A stretch of DNA of 64,000 nt, from assembly GCA_021464415.1 (NCBI GenBank), contig CM038467.1:15889411-15953410 (forward strand), read 5' to 3'. Below, piece by piece: positions 62,195 to 64,000 of this stretch (position 1 is its first letter; each line of letters begins with the position of its first letter). The notes below the pieces were generated by a model that made no database searches, was not told where the DNA came from, and saw only the letters and a program-made list of their open reading frames with translations. The stretch comes from Lonicera japonica (Eukaryota; Streptophyta; Magnoliopsida; Dipsacales; Caprifoliaceae). Made by a program: the position numbers and the translations under genes.

Positions 62195-63636
62195 TCAAAA
62201 TTATAATATCAAATGGCAGTGCCTTTTTTTTATTATTATATATATATATATATATATATATTGTAGGAATAAATATGATTACTACCAAAGTACCATATAA
62301 TTACAAAAATATATGATATAATTAATTAACTGGATGCTCTTTGTCCACCGCAGCTAGCTATGTGATGCTGATTGAGGTACACCAGATTGCTGAAAAAGAA
62401 AATGCAACTTAATGACTATATATATATATATTATATTACTCCATATAACAATCCACAAATGAGAATCACGTTGGCACAATTCACCAAACTCATCCAAGTT
62501 AGAAAATTATTAATGGCATGGTTGCTGGATTTTTTGGTATTATGCCTTCTCTCGTACACATTCACATCTAATTTAACTATCTGTCTGGTAGTATAAAAAA
62601 ATTTAGCTTCTGTTTCAAAAAAAAAAAAAATATTGTCACTTAATGGCAAAAAAAATGTAACTTACAAAATTGCCATTAAAGATTTTTTTTTCTCTCAATA
62701 ATATCTTGCAATTATTAGTATTGCTTTATAACATAATTGCGTACTTTTATTTTTGTAATAAATTTATCCCTTCTAAAATATTTTGCCATTATATGCACCT
62801 CTAGCAATCCCACTCCGAACAATCTAGCTTATGAGTACCTAGTAAGGTCCGAAGGGCTATGACCGTAACCCTTCAAAAAAAAAATTTAAAAATTTATATA
62901 TATATATATGTATATTAAAAATATAGGAAAATGTTCAAGTTATATTAATATAAAATTAAAAAAGTTTTATACCCATCGTCCCATCCATAACTTTTTTGCA
63001 AATTAAAAAAATTTCAATTCTACTATCAGATAAGTTATTTGTATTGTGTTTATCAAGCATGCAAAATTTTAAATCAATCCGATATTTGTAACCGTATAAT
63101 TATAATTATTTTTACTTAAATTTAGTTAAAGTTCATAATTCAACATATTACATGATTATGATGAGGGACTTCTACATCTCCGATTAATTTAGTTTTTTTT
63201 AACGCGCGTATCTTCGAGATATTATAATCAACTCATTAAACAGTTAGATCGATGAATTATTAGATTGATAGAAAGTTATTGGCGAGTATAAAATTTCTTT
63301 GTTTTACACCAGATACAATTTGAAACTTCCCTTTAAAAATATTATGTATTTGATACATTGTTAAACAATAAATACTATTGCATTTAATGATGCTCAATTT
63401 ATCATGTGTTGATTTTTATATTTCTTAAAAAAATATCGAATTTTGTTAAATATTAAAACTTATTTTTTATTAGGAGATTTAATTCATTAATTGTTATGCC
63501 CATAAATGGGATGAAAATTTTAATTTGAGACGTCTAGAAGAAAATGTGCAACCCTTAATTTGAGACGTGTAGAGTAGTTTTTATTCACCTAACTTATTCT
63601 AATGCTAAAGAAAACATGAATTTTGGCAAAGCTAAG
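62195..63636. other. AT-rich spacer
   Basis: TA microsatellites (about 62237-62261, 62419-62431, 62897-62911) and poly(A) runs. A block at about 62800-62870 (GTCCGAAGGGCTATGACCGT before an A tract) could be a retroposon tail. No gene seen. Confidence 0.4.
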
Positions 63637-64000
63637 TGTTGGTCGGATTTCAACCCTAGAGAGGGGGTGAATAGGGTTTAAAAACTTTAATGCAGAATTA
63701 AATTTTTTTTCAAAAATCTTAAGTAAGATAAATTTACTAAACAAGTTTATCAAGGAATGCAAGCAATAAACAATCAAACAATCTCAAAGTAAGTAATAAT
63801 GTAGCAAGTAAATAAAGAGATTGAGTAAGAAAGATTGAACCGATTTGAAATCCAAGGCTTTTTGTCCACATGGTTTTGGTTTACCAAACCATAATCCGCG
63901 CTCGGTTAGTGTCCCGAGAAATTCCAATAAAATCAATCTCCTTCCAGGTGAAGATCAAACCATTACAAGTGTTGTTATTTCACACACTCTTTACAAATAT
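63637..64000. mobile_element. LTR-retrotransposon edge, cut by the window
   Basis: Begins TGTTGGTCGGATTTCAACCC then AGAGAGGGGGTGAATAGGG, a terminus commonly seen in plant LTR elements. Sequence then runs to the window end with non-coding LTR-like composition. The partner LTR and internal region are outside the window, so superfamily and orientation stay open. Confidence 0.45.

Overview
The window is nuclear DNA from a flowering plant, most likely a eudicot. Genes are split by GT-AG introns, intergenic DNA is very AT-rich, and the protein families are plant-specific (CSLD, DC1, FRS, plant mTERF, plant ARID-HSP20). The gaps are packed with small inverted-repeat transposons. Protein similarity to asterid/Lamiales homologues is an impression only; no species is assigned. 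Exon models were built by hand from reading frame, splice consensus and family knowledge. Every multi-exon CDS closes in frame except the first exon of CLC-e.

Layout. 1-4960: repeat-rich, with nested MITEs and a SINE-like remnant. 5407-9101 (+): UDP-xylose/nucleotide-sugar transporter, 5 exons, 341 aa. 9810-12470: four inverted-repeat elements. 13075-19560 (+): plastid-type chloride channel CLC-e, 7 exons, with a frame conflict in exon 1. 20310-21733 (-): AP-1 adaptor sigma subunit, 7 exons, 161 aa, whose third intron holds two decayed tandem copies of the end of exon 3. 22893-26369: Tourist-like MITEs, a dead RING-H2 fragment and a 1.2 kb MULE-like element with about 215 bp arms. 28809-29804 (+): mTERF6-type protein. 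30125-30859 (-): DC1 zinc-finger protein. 31460-33995: deleted MuDR/MULE transposon. 36898-37256: Copia LTR with primer-binding site. 39201-41456 (+): FAR1-related (FRS3-like) protein lacking the FAR1 DNA-binding domain. 44178-52921 (+): ARID5-type ARID/HSP20-like chromatin protein, 12 coding exons, 559 aa. 55973-59964 (-): cellulose-synthase-like D, 5 exons, 1120 aa. 61651-62194: near-perfect foldback element. 63637-64000: edge of an LTR element.

The genes do not form an operon-like or clustered pathway. UXT and CSLD both serve Golgi/cell-wall polysaccharide synthesis and AP-1 sigma serves trans-Golgi trafficking, but this is ordinary neighbourhood, not evidence of co-function. CLC-e and mTERF6 are plastid/organelle proteins; ARID5, the FRS-like protein and DC1 are regulatory or signalling proteins.

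I found no convincing undescribed multi-gene system. The most notable points are the triplicated exon end with a surviving decoy splice donor in AP1S, the CLC-e exon 1 frame conflict, the DNA-binding-less FRS gene beside a deleted MULE, the terminal TGCAAAA palindromes of that MULE, a duplicated ARID5 exon fragment downstream of the gene, and the long hairpin at 61.7-62.2 kb.
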